Positions 19,219 through 27,556 of a DNA stretch of 64,000 nucleotides are shown piece after piece. Under the pieces are notes generated by a model. That model was not told the DNA's origin and did no database searches. It saw nothing but the letters and a program-made list of their open reading frames with translations. The position numbers were made by a program, and so were the translations under genes. Source of the stretch: Natronincola peptidivorans (GTDB lineage: Bacteria > Bacillota > Clostridia > Peptostreptococcales > Natronincolaceae); contig NZ_FOHU01000004.1 in the NCBI RefSeq assembly GCF_900111615.1, positions 1 to 64,000 of the forward strand, given 5' to 3'. How positions within the stretch are numbered: position 1 is the first letter of the stretch; every line of letters begins with the position of its first letter.

Positions 19219-19364
19219 CATTAATTGCTCTCCTTAATTTTATTTTTGTAACCTCTATTGATTTTCTACCTTTGCATAACTAACACCTAATTTTTATATC
19301 TTTCTCACTATTATTCCTCTAATATTTCCTAGGTCAAAATTGATAACGGAGAGTTTGATTATAG

Positions 19365-19793
19365 TTAATGGATTATTTTTGTTATAACCACTTCCATTTT
19401 TTTATCCCTTTTTATCTTTTTATCTATGAAGCTTATAATGAAATAAAAAATAATCAAAAATAAGAAACCAACCGCAGCCCCTATAATCTCTTTACTAGCT
19501 GTGTATCCCAAGTATTCTGCTGTTGCTATACCCAAGCCAATACCTAGTATCATTCCAATAAGAGGAACAATATACACTAAAAAGGCTGCTCTAAGAACAC
19601 TTTTATTCTCCATCTCTAGTTTTACATATTGTCCAACAGAGGCATCCACTGAATTTTTTGCGGTAATATAGTGATTTGTTGGTGCACATCCGCCTTTACA
19701 GGAGGCACAGTTTTCACCACAGGCACTAGCTCGTCTAATTTCAACTGTAGCCACGTTTTCCTTTACACTTGTCACTAATCCTATTTTTTCCAT
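19365..19793 (-). CDS. RseC/SoxR-reducing-system family protein
   Basis: The 142-residue protein has an N-terminal cytoplasmic part with four Cys (ACGENCASCKGGC). Two membrane helices (about 68-90 and 100-125) and a basic tail follow. This is the RseC/MucC layout. In Gram-negatives RseC acts with the Rsx/Rnf electron-transfer complex to reduce SoxR; in clostridia its role is unknown. The Cys cluster may bind an iron-sulfur centre. It appears to be a single gene, divergent from the MotB-like gene. Confidence 0.88.
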   Translation of the reverse strand: MEKIGLVTSVKENVATVEIRRASACGENCASCKGGCAPTNHYITAKNSVDASVGQYVKLEMENKSVLRAAFLVYIVPLIGMILGIGLGIATAEYLGYTASKEIIGAAVGFLFLIIFYFIISFIDKKIKRDKKMEVVITKIIH

Positions 19794-19879
19794 AAAATCA
19801 CCTTCCTTAATATTTATAATGTTCTCTTAAATAGAGGAGATTAAAAGACCTAGTTCTTTCTTTAGACTTTCCTAATTAT

Positions 19880-19893
19880 GGCATATTATTTGC
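19880..19893 (+). promoter_or_regulatory. Sigma-54 promoter of the MotB-like gene
   Basis: ATGGCATATTATTTGCAA has GG at 19880-19881 and GC at 19892-19893 with the required 10 nt between. The expected start is near 19905, 30 nt before the chosen ATG. This places the sequence outside the coding region only if the later ATG is used. Confidence 0.72.
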
Positions 19894-19934
19894 AAGTAAG
19901 TATTGTAACATCATACCTTAATGGAGGGATTCCT

Positions 19935-20648
19935 ATGAGAAGAAGATTAAAAGAAAACGCCAATGAAAAAGCTGGTGCCCCAATATGGCTAACAACCTAT
20001 AGTGACCTCGTTACTCTGCTTATGACCTTTTTTATTTTACTTTTTGCCTTTTCCGAGATAGATGCACAAAAATTTCAACATATTATGGAATCTTTTCGAG
20101 GCACAACAGGTATTTTAGAATCAGGAAGGACTATTGTTCCTGATGAGCTTATAGAAATTTCAAATGGGAACGATGAATTTAATGAAATTGAGCATTTAAA
20201 AGATATTCTGCAACAGCGTTTAGAAGATAAGGGATTACTTACTCAAATGTCTGTAATTTTAGAGGAAGAATCACTATTATTGAGACCCCACGATGACGTT
20301 CTATTTGACCCCGGCAAAGCTATTATTAAAGAGGATGCTCTGGAAATACTTTTTTTGCTATCTGATTTATTAAAATCTGAAGATTTTCTATACAATCGCA
20401 TACTAGTAGAAGGTCATACAGATTCTGATCCTGTAGCTCAGCCAAATATCTATAAAACTAACTGGGACTTATCAGTAGCTAGAGCTGCTCATGTTGTAAG
20501 ATTTTTTATTGAAGAAGCCGATATGACCCCTAAAAGATTTAAAGCCTCTGGTTATAGTAAATATTATCCTATTGCTCCCAATGACACTCCTGGCAACAAG
20601 GCTCAAAATCGAAGAGTGGATATAATAATATTAAAGGACAAAATATAG
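19935..20648 (+). CDS. MotB/OmpA-type peptidoglycan-anchored membrane protein
   Basis: The 237-residue protein has a basic N-terminus, then a MotB-like helix with PIWLTTYSDLVTLLMTFFILLFAFS, where the Asp can act as the proton-path residue. A plug/linker segment and a C-terminal OmpA-like domain follow (LVEGHTDSDP...NWDLSVARA...NRRVDI). I chose ATG 19935 behind GGAGGG because an upstream ATG at 19878 overlaps the sigma-54 promoter. MotB needs MotA, but none is adjacent. It may pair with a distant MotA or be a non-flagellar relative. Confidence 0.9.
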   Translation: MRRRLKENANEKAGAPIWLTTYSDLVTLLMTFFILLFAFSEIDAQKFQHIMESFRGTTGILESGRTIVPDELIEISNGNDEFNEIEHLKDILQQRLEDKGLLTQMSVILEEESLLLRPHDDVLFDPGKAIIKEDALEILFLLSDLLKSEDFLYNRILVEGHTDSDPVAQPNIYKTNWDLSVARAAHVVRFFIEEADMTPKRFKASGYSKYYPIAPNDTPGNKAQNRRVDIIILKDKI

Positions 20649-21074
20649 TCCTTTAATATTATTTACTAAAAAAATTTGCCAATTTCTTAATATACATTTC
20701 TGATTTCTGTCAGACTTGAATTTTTCTACAATAATAAATAAAAGTAGGAGAAAAATTTAATGGCTGAAATCCTAATTAAAATTGGGAAAAAAGTACTTCT
20801 TATCTCTTTCAAACATCTTAATGTATTGTTTACTACAGTTTAGTGTATCTTTTACTACTTCAGTAAAAGTAAATTTTTTTAATAAAGGTATACGCTTAAA
20901 TAAATAACCAAAGGTTTGTTTTAGTTTGTCTGGTAGTTACTTATGCAAAGTGAAATGAATAGTATTAGATTCTATACAAATCGTTACTGTACAGAGTCTT
21001 ATTATTTCACGCCAAACTATAATGTCCAGCATTGTACAACGCTGAACATTACTTTTCTTTGCTCCATTTTTTTA
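20649..21074. other. 426-bp non-coding gap
   Basis: Both neighbouring genes read into this gap. An imperfect hairpin (AATGTCCAGC with GCTGAACATT, 21019-21048) may end the minus-strand gene. A 27-codon frame at about 20761-20844 has a GGAG upstream but no recognisable features. I see nothing else. Confidence 0.5.
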
Positions 21075-21494
21075 TTAAAAACGATTCATCATATTTCCCA
21101 TCATTTTGAACTTAGAATTATTGTCCCCCGTCATGGAGTTGTGTATATTCATCATTCCTGACAAATCACCATAGCCATTTTGGTTCATTAAATCAATCAT
21201 TTTCTGATAATCTTCATCTGTTAGATTATTCATAAATTTATCCATGGATTCAAAATCTCCCTCTTCCATCCATTTAGCCATATCTCCATATCCATTCTCC
21301 CTCATGATTTGAATCATCTCTTGTCGGTTTCCACAATAGTTGTTAGTACCCATAGTTGCTGACGCTTCCATAATTATTTTTTCTGAGTTATTGCTAGTTT
21401 TTTCCTCGCTAGTTTCTTGAGCAAATACATAACCCCCTATAGAAATTGTTGATATCAGTACTGCTGTCATTATTACTAATTTTTTATTTTTCAT
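21075..21494 (-). CDS. Small exported protein with NGYGDM repeats
   Basis: The 139-residue protein has a signal peptide (1-25, VFA cleavage). A low-complexity linker follows, and then two similar segments: ENGYGDMAKWMEEGDFESM and QNGYGDLSGMM, separated by an acidic helical stretch. It is rich in Met and Asn, contains one Cys, and ends MGNMMNRF. Met-rich exported proteins can bind copper, but no family is recognised here. It is last in a probable operon LDCC-DUF2933-zinc ribbon-this gene. The start has AAGGAGG. Confidence 0.75.
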   Translation of the reverse strand: MKNKKLVIMTAVLISTISIGGYVFAQETSEEKTSNNSEKIIMEASATMGTNNYCGNRQEMIQIMRENGYGDMAKWMEEGDFESMDKFMNNLTDEDYQKMIDLMNQNGYGDLSGMMNIHNSMTGDNNSKFKMMGNMMNRF

Positions 21495-21605
21495 AATCTA
21501 ATTCCTCCTTTTGAGTTTCATTTTTAGCTATTTACTCCATGTTTATATTATAATAGGAGACTTTAAAAGAGTTGTGAAGAAGGTAGTAGGCCTTAACCAT
21601 AAGCA

Positions 21606-21788
21606 TCATCCAATTTTTATGCTTTTAACCTTAATACCATCTGCTGAATTAAAATTAGCATAAATAGCCTTCTTCTTTGTTATCACTATTTCCACATAAC
21701 AATCTCGACAGAAGTAATTTTGTTTCGTAAGCACTCCCATATTTTTCGATTGACAAATAGGGCAGTATTTTACCTCCTGTTTCTTCAT
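21606..21788 (-). CDS. 60-residue zinc-ribbon protein
   Basis: CPIC near the N-terminus and CRDC about 19 residues later form one zinc ribbon. A basic, beta-rich tail follows. The start is preceded by GGGAGGAGG. It lies in the same direction as the LDCC and DUF2933 genes. The family is unassigned; the size and ribbon suggest a nucleic-acid or protein-binding accessory factor. Confidence 0.75.
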   Translation of the reverse strand: MKKQEVKYCPICQSKNMGVLTKQNYFCRDCYVEIVITKKKAIYANFNSADGIKVKSIKIG

Positions 21789-21890
21789 ATAACCTCCTCC
21801 CTTAGTATTCTATAAAGATATTTTTTTGTTATATCCGTCAATCTATCTAAGGAAGCTAACTTGACATTCAGAATCTATTGGCTTTCATTA

Positions 21891-22130
21891 TTAACGCCTA
21901 TTTTCTTCTGCAACATCATTATCTCCATGGCAATTACCCTTCTTCTCTTTAAACATAAATACCATCATCCCAACATGCATTAATGGACAGATTAGAAGCA
22001 TAGCATATGGTGCTAATCTTCCAATTGGACCAAGCTCTAACCCTAATCTAGGTAGTAGTAAAATCGCAAGTATAGGAATTAAGCAGCACAATAACATTAA
22101 CAGACCATGATTTTTACCTTTATGATTCAT
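21891..22130 (-). CDS. DUF2933-like small membrane protein, copy B
   Basis: This 79-residue paralogue of the protein at 18939-19136 shares the MNHKGKNHG start, the LLPRLG-ELGP-GRLAPYA core and CPLMHVGMM. It adds a C-terminal tail with NCHGDND, a possible extra metal site. I chose ATG 22130 (behind GGGGGAAAC and matching copy A) over an upstream start at 22145. It lies 27 bp after the LDCC peptide gene. Confidence 0.85.
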   Translation of the reverse strand: MNHKGKNHGLLMLLCCLIPILAILLLPRLGLELGPIGRLAPYAMLLICPLMHVGMMVFMFKEKKGNCHGDNDVAEENRR

Positions 22131-22157
22131 TTTTGTTTCCCCCATTCTTAAATTTTA

Positions 22158-22289
22158 TTATTTTTTAGAATTTTTCTGCTGTGTTTTCTCTTCTTTATTT
22201 AAATCGCAGCAATCCATTCTTTCTTCTCCAAAATTTTTCTTATTTGCTTCTTCTATTGACTTCAATATCTTTTCAAACCATTTTTTCAT
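22158..22289 (-). CDS. LDCC-type putative metal-binding peptide
   Basis: This 43-residue soluble protein has an amphipathic helix MKKWFEKILKSIEEANKKNFG, then MDCCDLN, then a charged tail. It matches the pattern of clostridial short proteins annotated for an LDCC motif. ATG 22289 follows GGAGGAG by six bases. It heads the operon that continues with DUF2933 copy B, directly behind a sigma-54 promoter. The vicinal Cys pair suggests soft-metal or metalloid binding (inference). Confidence 0.8.
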   Translation of the reverse strand: MKKWFEKILKSIEEANKKNFGEERMDCCDLNKEEKTQQKNSKK

Positions 22290-22320
22290 TTTGATTCTCC
22301 TCCTTTGTTTAAATATAGTT

Positions 22321-22336
22321 GCAAATTTCATGCCAG
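22321..22336 (-). promoter_or_regulatory. Sigma-54 promoter of the LDCC peptide operon
   Basis: The minus strand reads CTGGCATGAAATTTGC, matching YTGGCAYG-N4-TTGC with exact spacing. The expected start near 22309 gives a 20-nt leader carrying GGAGGAG. It lies between the methyltransferase stop (22339) and the LDCC gene, so the LDCC gene is separately transcribed. Confidence 0.82.
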
Positions 22337-22338
22337 AA

Positions 22339-22953
22339 TCACTTAGCTATTTCTATCTTCTTTACTATATCTCTCCAAAGATTTGTTACCTTTACCTGGT
22401 TGAATCCTGCCTTTTGAATATTTTTTTCTGTCCTTCTATTGATATTTGCTCCATATAGATTTACTACCATGGGATTGATAACATCCATTATAAAGCCTAT
22501 TACTCTTCCTTCACTTCGAACATGCTCTATGAGAATAATTTTTCCAGTAGGCTTTAATACTCTTTTAATTTCTTTTAACCCCTTTACAGGATCAGGTACT
22601 GAGCAAAAGACACAGGTTGCTACTGCATAATCAAATACACCATCTTGAAAATCCATGTTTTGTACATCCATTACTCTTAGATCAACTTTTTTACTAAGGG
22701 TTTCAGCTCTGACTCTTGCTTTTTCTAGCATCTTTGGACTAAAATCTATAGCGGTTACTTCAATAGTATCGTGATAATATTCTATATTCTTGCCAGTTCC
22801 GATACCTATTTCCAGTACTCTTCCCTTCATTTCTTCAAATAATTTTTCTCTCCATTTTCCTACAGCCATCATTTCCATTGGTTTCTCTAAATAATCGTAA
22901 AAGCCAGCAACTCTATCATATTTTTTTCTGATTTTTTCTGTATTTTTATCCAT
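22339..22953 (-). CDS. Class I SAM-dependent methyltransferase (UbiE/PmtA-like)
   Basis: The 204-residue protein has the SAM-binding motif VLEIGIGTGKN, an acidic motif II (VTAIDFSPKML) and the post-I motif FDYAVATCVFCSVPD, in the order of the Methyltransf_11 family. The N-terminal RKKYDRVAGFYDYLE resembles UbiE and phosphatidylethanolamine methyltransferases. The substrate is not determinable. It lies upstream of the LDCC operon, and similar neighbours hint at a lipid or metalloid substrate (speculative). Confidence 0.85.
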   Translation of the reverse strand: MDKNTEKIRKKYDRVAGFYDYLEKPMEMMAVGKWREKLFEEMKGRVLEIGIGTGKNIEYYHDTIEVTAIDFSPKMLEKARVRAETLSKKVDLRVMDVQNMDFQDGVFDYAVATCVFCSVPDPVKGLKEIKRVLKPTGKIILIEHVRSEGRVIGFIMDVINPMVVNLYGANINRRTEKNIQKAGFNQVKVTNLWRDIVKKIEIAK

Positions 22954-23186
22954 GGTTTTCTATCCTTTCTCTATTGCTTAGACTAATACTATTTTTTACT
23001 ATTTTTCTTATCTATACCCTGTTTCTATCTTTTTTTTCCTCAGTGTATTTCTAAAACTCATTTTATATTTTGAGGAAATATTATATTATTATATTCCTAA
23101 CTGATTATAGCCCGTTATCATCAATACTTAACATCATAGCTTTTAAGTTCAGTGAAATACCACATAACCTGTGTTAAATACTACAC

Positions 23187-23253
23187 TTGACACCTTTCCC
23201 AGTATATGTTAAACTAATTCATAGTATTCCCATTGGAATTGTATGAATTAGTT
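23187..23253 (+). promoter_or_regulatory. Promoter and long palindrome ahead of the transsulfuration operon
   Basis: TTGACA (23187-23192), 17 bp, TAAACT (23210-23215). A palindrome spans 23212-23253: AACTAATTCATA and TATGAATTAGTT are perfect 12-bp arms with an inner ATTCC/GGAAT pair, followed by TTTTT. It overlaps the -10 and start site, so it could be a repressor operator. It also has the form of a terminator. A structured leader follows: TCCTACTT/AAGTAGGA, and CAGCG/CGCTG nested in GGCT/AGCC (about 23319-23364). The rest of 22954-23393 shows nothing I recognise; I see no T-box or S-box conserved core. Confidence 0.6.
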
Positions 23254-23393
23254 TTTCCTTTATTTTACTTCCAAGTCTCCTACTTTCTAAGTAGGAAATC
23301 AAACATTCTGCAAAGTAATTTGGGCTGTAATCCAGCGAGAACAAAACCTCCGCTGAATTAAGCCTAGTTTAATATAGAAAGGGAGGAATCATT

Positions 23394-24044
23394 ATGGCTG
23401 AGTTTAATCATTTATTTGATCAATGGGCTGGAAACTATGACAATACGGTTTATGGTGATGATAACGAGTATGCAGAGGTTTTTGAAGGATATTCAAAAAT
23501 ATTGAGTTATGTTTGTGACAGTATAGTAGATAAAAGCAATGGGGCTATCTTAGAAATCGGAGTAGGTACAGGAAATCTTACCAAGGAATTAGTTGATAAA
23601 AACTTTAATGTCATCGGTATAGAGCCATCGAAGGAAATGCGTAAAATTGCTATGTCTAAGCTTCCAAGGGTACCTATCTTCGATGGACATTTTCTAGATA
23701 TTCCTATTGCAAAGTCTTTTGATGGCATTGTTACTTCTTACGCATTTCATCACCTTACCTTACAGGAGAAAAAGGAAGCGATTACTTATTTGGATGCCTT
23801 TCTAAAGCCTGCTGGGAAGCTGGTTATTGCTGATACCATGTTTGAATCTCCTGAATATAAAAAAGCGCTACATCAGCATGTTAAAAATAGTGAAGCTTAT
23901 GGTTTGCTAGAGGATTTGCGTAGTGAGTATTATGAGTATGTAGATGATATAAAAAAAGTATTGCATGATCTGGGATATTCTCTTGAAGCAAAAAAAATGA
24001 ATAAATATGTTTGGATAATAACTGCTTCTAAAGGAACTATATAA
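23394..24044 (+). CDS. yrrT: SAM-dependent methyltransferase, YrrT-like
   Basis: The 216-residue protein has the glycine-rich SAM motif ILEIGVGTGNLTKEL and the motif FDGIVTSYAFHHL. Size, sequence and neighbours match Bacillus YrrT, the first gene of the operon that recycles S-adenosylhomocysteine-derived homocysteine to cysteine. Its substrate is not established. The start is preceded by GGGAGGAATC. The next gene begins about 100 bp later. Confidence 0.85.
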   Translation: MAEFNHLFDQWAGNYDNTVYGDDNEYAEVFEGYSKILSYVCDSIVDKSNGAILEIGVGTGNLTKELVDKNFNVIGIEPSKEMRKIAMSKLPRVPIFDGHFLDIPIAKSFDGIVTSYAFHHLTLQEKKEAITYLDAFLKPAGKLVIADTMFESPEYKKALHQHVKNSEAYGLLEDLRSEYYEYVDDIKKVLHDLGYSLEAKKMNKYVWIITASKGTI

Positions 24045-24145
24045 GTAATCTCAGTTGTATCGTACTGGCATTGAACAAGAAAATTTATACAGCTTGAGTA
24101 AGTAGTTATAGGCAAAGAAATAAATATTATAGGAGGTTACTATTT

Positions 24146-25270
24146 ATGAAGTTTAATACATTAGTTATCCATGGTGGCATAGATGGCGACAAAGCTACTG
24201 GTGCTGTAACAGTACCAATTTATCAGACTTCTACTTATAAACAAAAGGCTGTTGGCGAGCATACTGGGTATGAATACTCTCGAACAGGAAATCCCACAAG
24301 GGAGGCATTAGAAAAGCTAATAGCTGACCTAGAGGGTGGCTATAGAGGCTTTGCCTTTGGTTCTGGTATGGCAGCTCTATCCTCTATCCTCATGTTATTT
24401 AAAAGTGGAGATCATATTATTATCGGCGATGATGTTTATGGTGGGACATATCGTGTGGTTGATAAAGTCTTTTCTCATTTAGGTATTGTCTATGATGCTG
24501 TCGATACCACCAGTGTAGATAATATTAGAAAGGCAGTTAAACACAATACCAAAGCAATTATTGTTGAAACTCCCTCAAATCCTCTAATGAAGTTAACAGA
24601 TATTGCTGCTGTTTCTGAGATAGCTAAAGAACAGAATTTATTGCTTGTTGTTGATAATACCTTTATGACACCCTATCTTCAACGTCCCTTAGAATTGGGG
24701 GCTGATATTGTAGTCCATAGTGCAACCAAATATTTAGGAGGTCATAGTGATGTTGTGGCAGGCTTAGTAGCAGTTAACACAGAGGCCTTAGCAGAAAAGC
24801 TTCATTTTGTTCAAAATTCAGTAGGTGCTATATTAGGTCCTCAAGATAGTTGGTTGTTAATAAAAGGTATTCGAACATTAGCCTTAAGGATGGACCGTCA
24901 TTGTGAAAATGCTACAAAAATTGCTCAATGGCTTTTACTACAGACCTGGGTGAAAAAGGTCTATTATCCTGGTTTAGATTCAAAGGTTACACATTATGAA
25001 AAACAAATGAAAGATTATGGTGGTATGATTTCCTTTGAAGTAGCAAGCCAAGATATCGTTGATAAAATTATGTCTGACCTTAAAGTAATTACCTTGGCAG
25101 AAAGCTTGGGAGGTATTGAAAGTCTTATTTCCGTTCCCGCAAAAATGACCCACGCTTCTGTTCCCCCCGAGAAACGGCAGGCATTAGGTATCAAGGATAC
25201 ATTAATTCGCTTATCTGTGGGAGTAGAGGATGTAGAAGATATTATCAAGGATTTAAGACCATTTATTTAA
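24146..25270 (+). CDS. mccB: Cystathionine gamma-lyase / homocysteine gamma-lyase
   Basis: This 374-residue Cys/Met-metabolism PLP enzyme cleaves cystathionine to cysteine, 2-oxobutyrate and ammonia. Visible motifs are the GNPTREALE substrate loop, FGSGMAALSS (PLP phosphate contact), DNTFMTPYLQ, the Schiff-base lysine in HSATKYLGGHSD, and the C-terminal ESLGGIESL. It lies between a YrrT-like methyltransferase and a cystathionine beta-synthase-type enzyme, completing reverse transsulfuration. The start follows AGGAGG. The gene order differs from Bacillus, where mccA precedes mccB. Confidence 0.93.
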   Translation: MKFNTLVIHGGIDGDKATGAVTVPIYQTSTYKQKAVGEHTGYEYSRTGNPTREALEKLIADLEGGYRGFAFGSGMAALSSILMLFKSGDHIIIGDDVYGGTYRVVDKVFSHLGIVYDAVDTTSVDNIRKAVKHNTKAIIVETPSNPLMKLTDIAAVSEIAKEQNLLLVVDNTFMTPYLQRPLELGADIVVHSATKYLGGHSDVVAGLVAVNTEALAEKLHFVQNSVGAILGPQDSWLLIKGIRTLALRMDRHCENATKIAQWLLLQTWVKKVYYPGLDSKVTHYEKQMKDYGGMISFEVASQDIVDKIMSDLKVITLAESLGGIESLISVPAKMTHASVPPEKRQALGIKDTLIRLSVGVEDVEDIIKDLRPFI

Positions 25271-25300
25271 GAGGTTACTATCTAATAGGGAGGCGTAGAA

Positions 25301-26212
25301 ATGGATTATTATCATCATATTACCGAGTTGATTGGTAATACCCCTATCATCAAAATCAATCATTTTGATTTGCCTAAGGATGTAAATATCTTTGCAAAGC
25401 TTGAATCTTTTAACCCAGGAGGATCTATAAAAGATAGAATCGGACACTGGATTATTAAGAAGGCGGAAGAAAGAGGAGATTTAAAAAAAGGTTATACGAT
25501 CATTGAGGCTACTGCAGGCAATACTGGCATTGGTATAGCTTTAGCAGCACTAAATAAGGGTTATCGGTTGATATTAGTTGTCCCTGGCAAATTTTCTATA
25601 GAAAAACAAGTGATTATGAAGGCTTTGGGGGCTGAAATTGTTAGTACCCCTACAAAAGACGGATTAGAGGGTGCCTTCAAGGAAGTAGAGAAACTACAAA
25701 ATAAGATAGAAAATGTATTTATTGTTGACCAGTTTAATAATCCAGATAATCCTGAAGTTCATTTTCTTTATACCGCAAAGGAAATTGACAACCAATTAGA
25801 AGGAAATATTGATGTTTTTATAGCCGGTGCCGGATCAGGTGGAACCTTTACAGGGGTTATGAAATATTTTCATGATAAAAACAAAACAGTGAAGGGCGTA
25901 TTAGCAGATCCTGTAGGCTCTATAATTGGCGGCGGCAAGGATGATAAATATGAAATTGAGGGGATTGGCAATGACTTTATTCCAGCTACCTTGGATATGA
26001 ATTTTGTTGATGATGTAGTGAAAGTGACAGATGAAGATGCTTTTCAGATGGTGAAGGAATTAGCTTTAAGAGAGGGTTTACTAGTAGGTTCCTCCTCTGG
26101 TGCCGCCTTCTATGCCGCTCTTATTCAGGCTAAAAAAATGACTTCTGGTAATGTAGTGGTAGTCTTCCCTGATAGCTCAGAGCGTTATATTAGTAAGAAT
26201 ATTTATAAATAA
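25301..26212 (+). CDS. mccA: Cystathionine beta-synthase / cysteine synthase family PLP enzyme
   Basis: The 303-residue enzyme joins homocysteine to (acetyl)serine to make cystathionine, or acts as an O-acetylserine sulfhydrylase. The PLP lysine lies in NPGGSIKDRIG, the TAGNTGI loop binds substrate, and GAGSGGTFTG binds the cofactor phosphate. The C-terminal GLLVGSSSGAA is typical. The pairing with mccB favours cystathionine synthesis. It ends at a strong palindromic terminator. Confidence 0.9.
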   Translation: MDYYHHITELIGNTPIIKINHFDLPKDVNIFAKLESFNPGGSIKDRIGHWIIKKAEERGDLKKGYTIIEATAGNTGIGIALAALNKGYRLILVVPGKFSIEKQVIMKALGAEIVSTPTKDGLEGAFKEVEKLQNKIENVFIVDQFNNPDNPEVHFLYTAKEIDNQLEGNIDVFIAGAGSGGTFTGVMKYFHDKNKTVKGVLADPVGSIIGGGKDDKYEIEGIGNDFIPATLDMNFVDDVVKVTDEDAFQMVKELALREGLLVGSSSGAAFYAALIQAKKMTSGNVVVVFPDSSERYISKNIYK

Positions 26213-26260
26213 AAAAATAAGCAGCCATCAATTTATAAATTGATGGCTGCTTATTTTTTT
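26211..26260. terminator. Bidirectional terminator between mccA and the YibE/F gene
   Basis: Two 20-bp arms (26216-26235, 26236-26255) are perfect complements, flanked by A-runs and T-runs, so both convergent genes are served. Confidence 0.92.
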
Positions 26261-26270
26261 CCTTCTCTAT

Positions 26271-27440
26271 TTAGGATACTCCTTCTCTTTTCGTTACCTC
26301 TTTCCTTCTAGACTTCTCTGTAAGTATTACGTATACTACGGCTGTCAAAGGTATACATAAAATAAGGCCAATACTTCCAGTAAATGCTCTAACAATCTCT
26401 GTTGCAATAATATCAAGGTTGATAATCCTAACTAAAGGATCCTGATAAGCTGTAAATAGAAGCAACAATGGTATCGCACTGCCGGTGTATGCAAGAATTA
26501 GTGTATTGGCCATCGTTCCCATAATATCCTTTCCAACATTCATCCCTGACATAATCAGTGCCTTTGAAGACATGGTAGGGTTAGCATTTCTAATCTCCTC
26601 CATACTAGAAGCAATAGACATTCCTACATCCATCACCGCTCCTAACGCCCCCATAATAATACCTGCAAATAATAAACCTCTGAAATCAAAGTTAACACCT
26701 TGAGGAATATACATCAGCATCGTAGCTTCCTGGGAAGATAGTCCCGTCAGTCGCACCTGTGTTCCAACGACATAAGCAAGAATCCCTGCGATAAATACTC
26801 CACCTAGTACACCAATGATAGCGGCATAGCTTTTTCTATTGGTGCCTCCCACCAATAATATAGTCACCACCGTAACAAGGAAGGATATGGCTATGGTCAG
26901 TAAAATAGGATTGTACCCTGCTAATAATCCTGGCAGCAAAACCTTTAATATTAACCCAATTGTTAAAATCAATGTGATAATTGTTTTTACACCTTTAAAT
27001 CCTCCAATTAAAATAACTAAAATACCAAAAACTGCTAATATCATGTAGATATATCTATCTCGTGCATATTCTGAAATATATATTTCTAGGGAACCATCTC
27101 CAAAATCTTCAATAGCTACCAATACTGTATCTCCAGGCTCCACAATGATATCATAGGTGAAATTCCCTGTAAGACTATGGATAGATTGAAATTGTTGACC
27201 CTTGTACTCACCAGACAAAATCTCTAAGGTTACCAGCATATTCTCAATAAAAAAATCATTACCTAGATCTGGATCCTGAAATTCTTCCACTGTCAACACC
27301 TTAGCTCTTTCAATGACAGGTTCTTCTATATAATCCTCATGAGTATAGTCCTCATAATATATTTCATCCGCTAAGACAGTATAACTTCCTATTGTCATTA
27401 CTATCATTATCAATAGTATAAAGAAAGTCAGCTTCTTCAT
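26271..27440 (-). CDS. YibE/F-like integral membrane protein
   Basis: The 389-residue protein has a signal peptide (1-24). A roughly 100-residue outside domain (AKVLTVEEF...LEILSGEYKGQQF) is followed by about seven membrane helices. One of these contains the family stretch GALGAVMDVGMSIASSMEEI, and NVGKDIMGTMANTLILAY follows. YibE/F proteins are widespread in Firmicutes without an established function. It appears to be a single gene. Confidence 0.88.
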   Translation of the reverse strand: MKKLTFFILLIMIVMTIGSYTVLADEIYYEDYTHEDYIEEPVIERAKVLTVEEFQDPDLGNDFFIENMLVTLEILSGEYKGQQFQSIHSLTGNFTYDIIVEPGDTVLVAIEDFGDGSLEIYISEYARDRYIYMILAVFGILVILIGGFKGVKTIITLILTIGLILKVLLPGLLAGYNPILLTIAISFLVTVVTILLVGGTNRKSYAAIIGVLGGVFIAGILAYVVGTQVRLTGLSSQEATMLMYIPQGVNFDFRGLLFAGIIMGALGAVMDVGMSIASSMEEIRNANPTMSSKALIMSGMNVGKDIMGTMANTLILAYTGSAIPLLLLFTAYQDPLVRIINLDIIATEIVRAFTGSIGLILCIPLTAVVYVILTEKSRRKEVTKREGVS

Positions 27441-27556
27441 AATGATTATCCTCCTCTTTTTTATTACGATAAAAATACCTTTCTATAGTATATCATATAT
27501 GAAAACCTTCCTCTAGCTCTGTAAGAACTTCTCCTACATGTACTATTTTCCTTCCA

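Noticed and set aside
20761-20844. 27-codon frame after the MotB-like gene
   Set aside because: Short, no recognisable features and no support beyond a GGAG.
23254-23393. T-box or SAM riboswitch before the transsulfuration operon
   Set aside because: No TGGNACCGCG-type T-box and no S-box core sequence.
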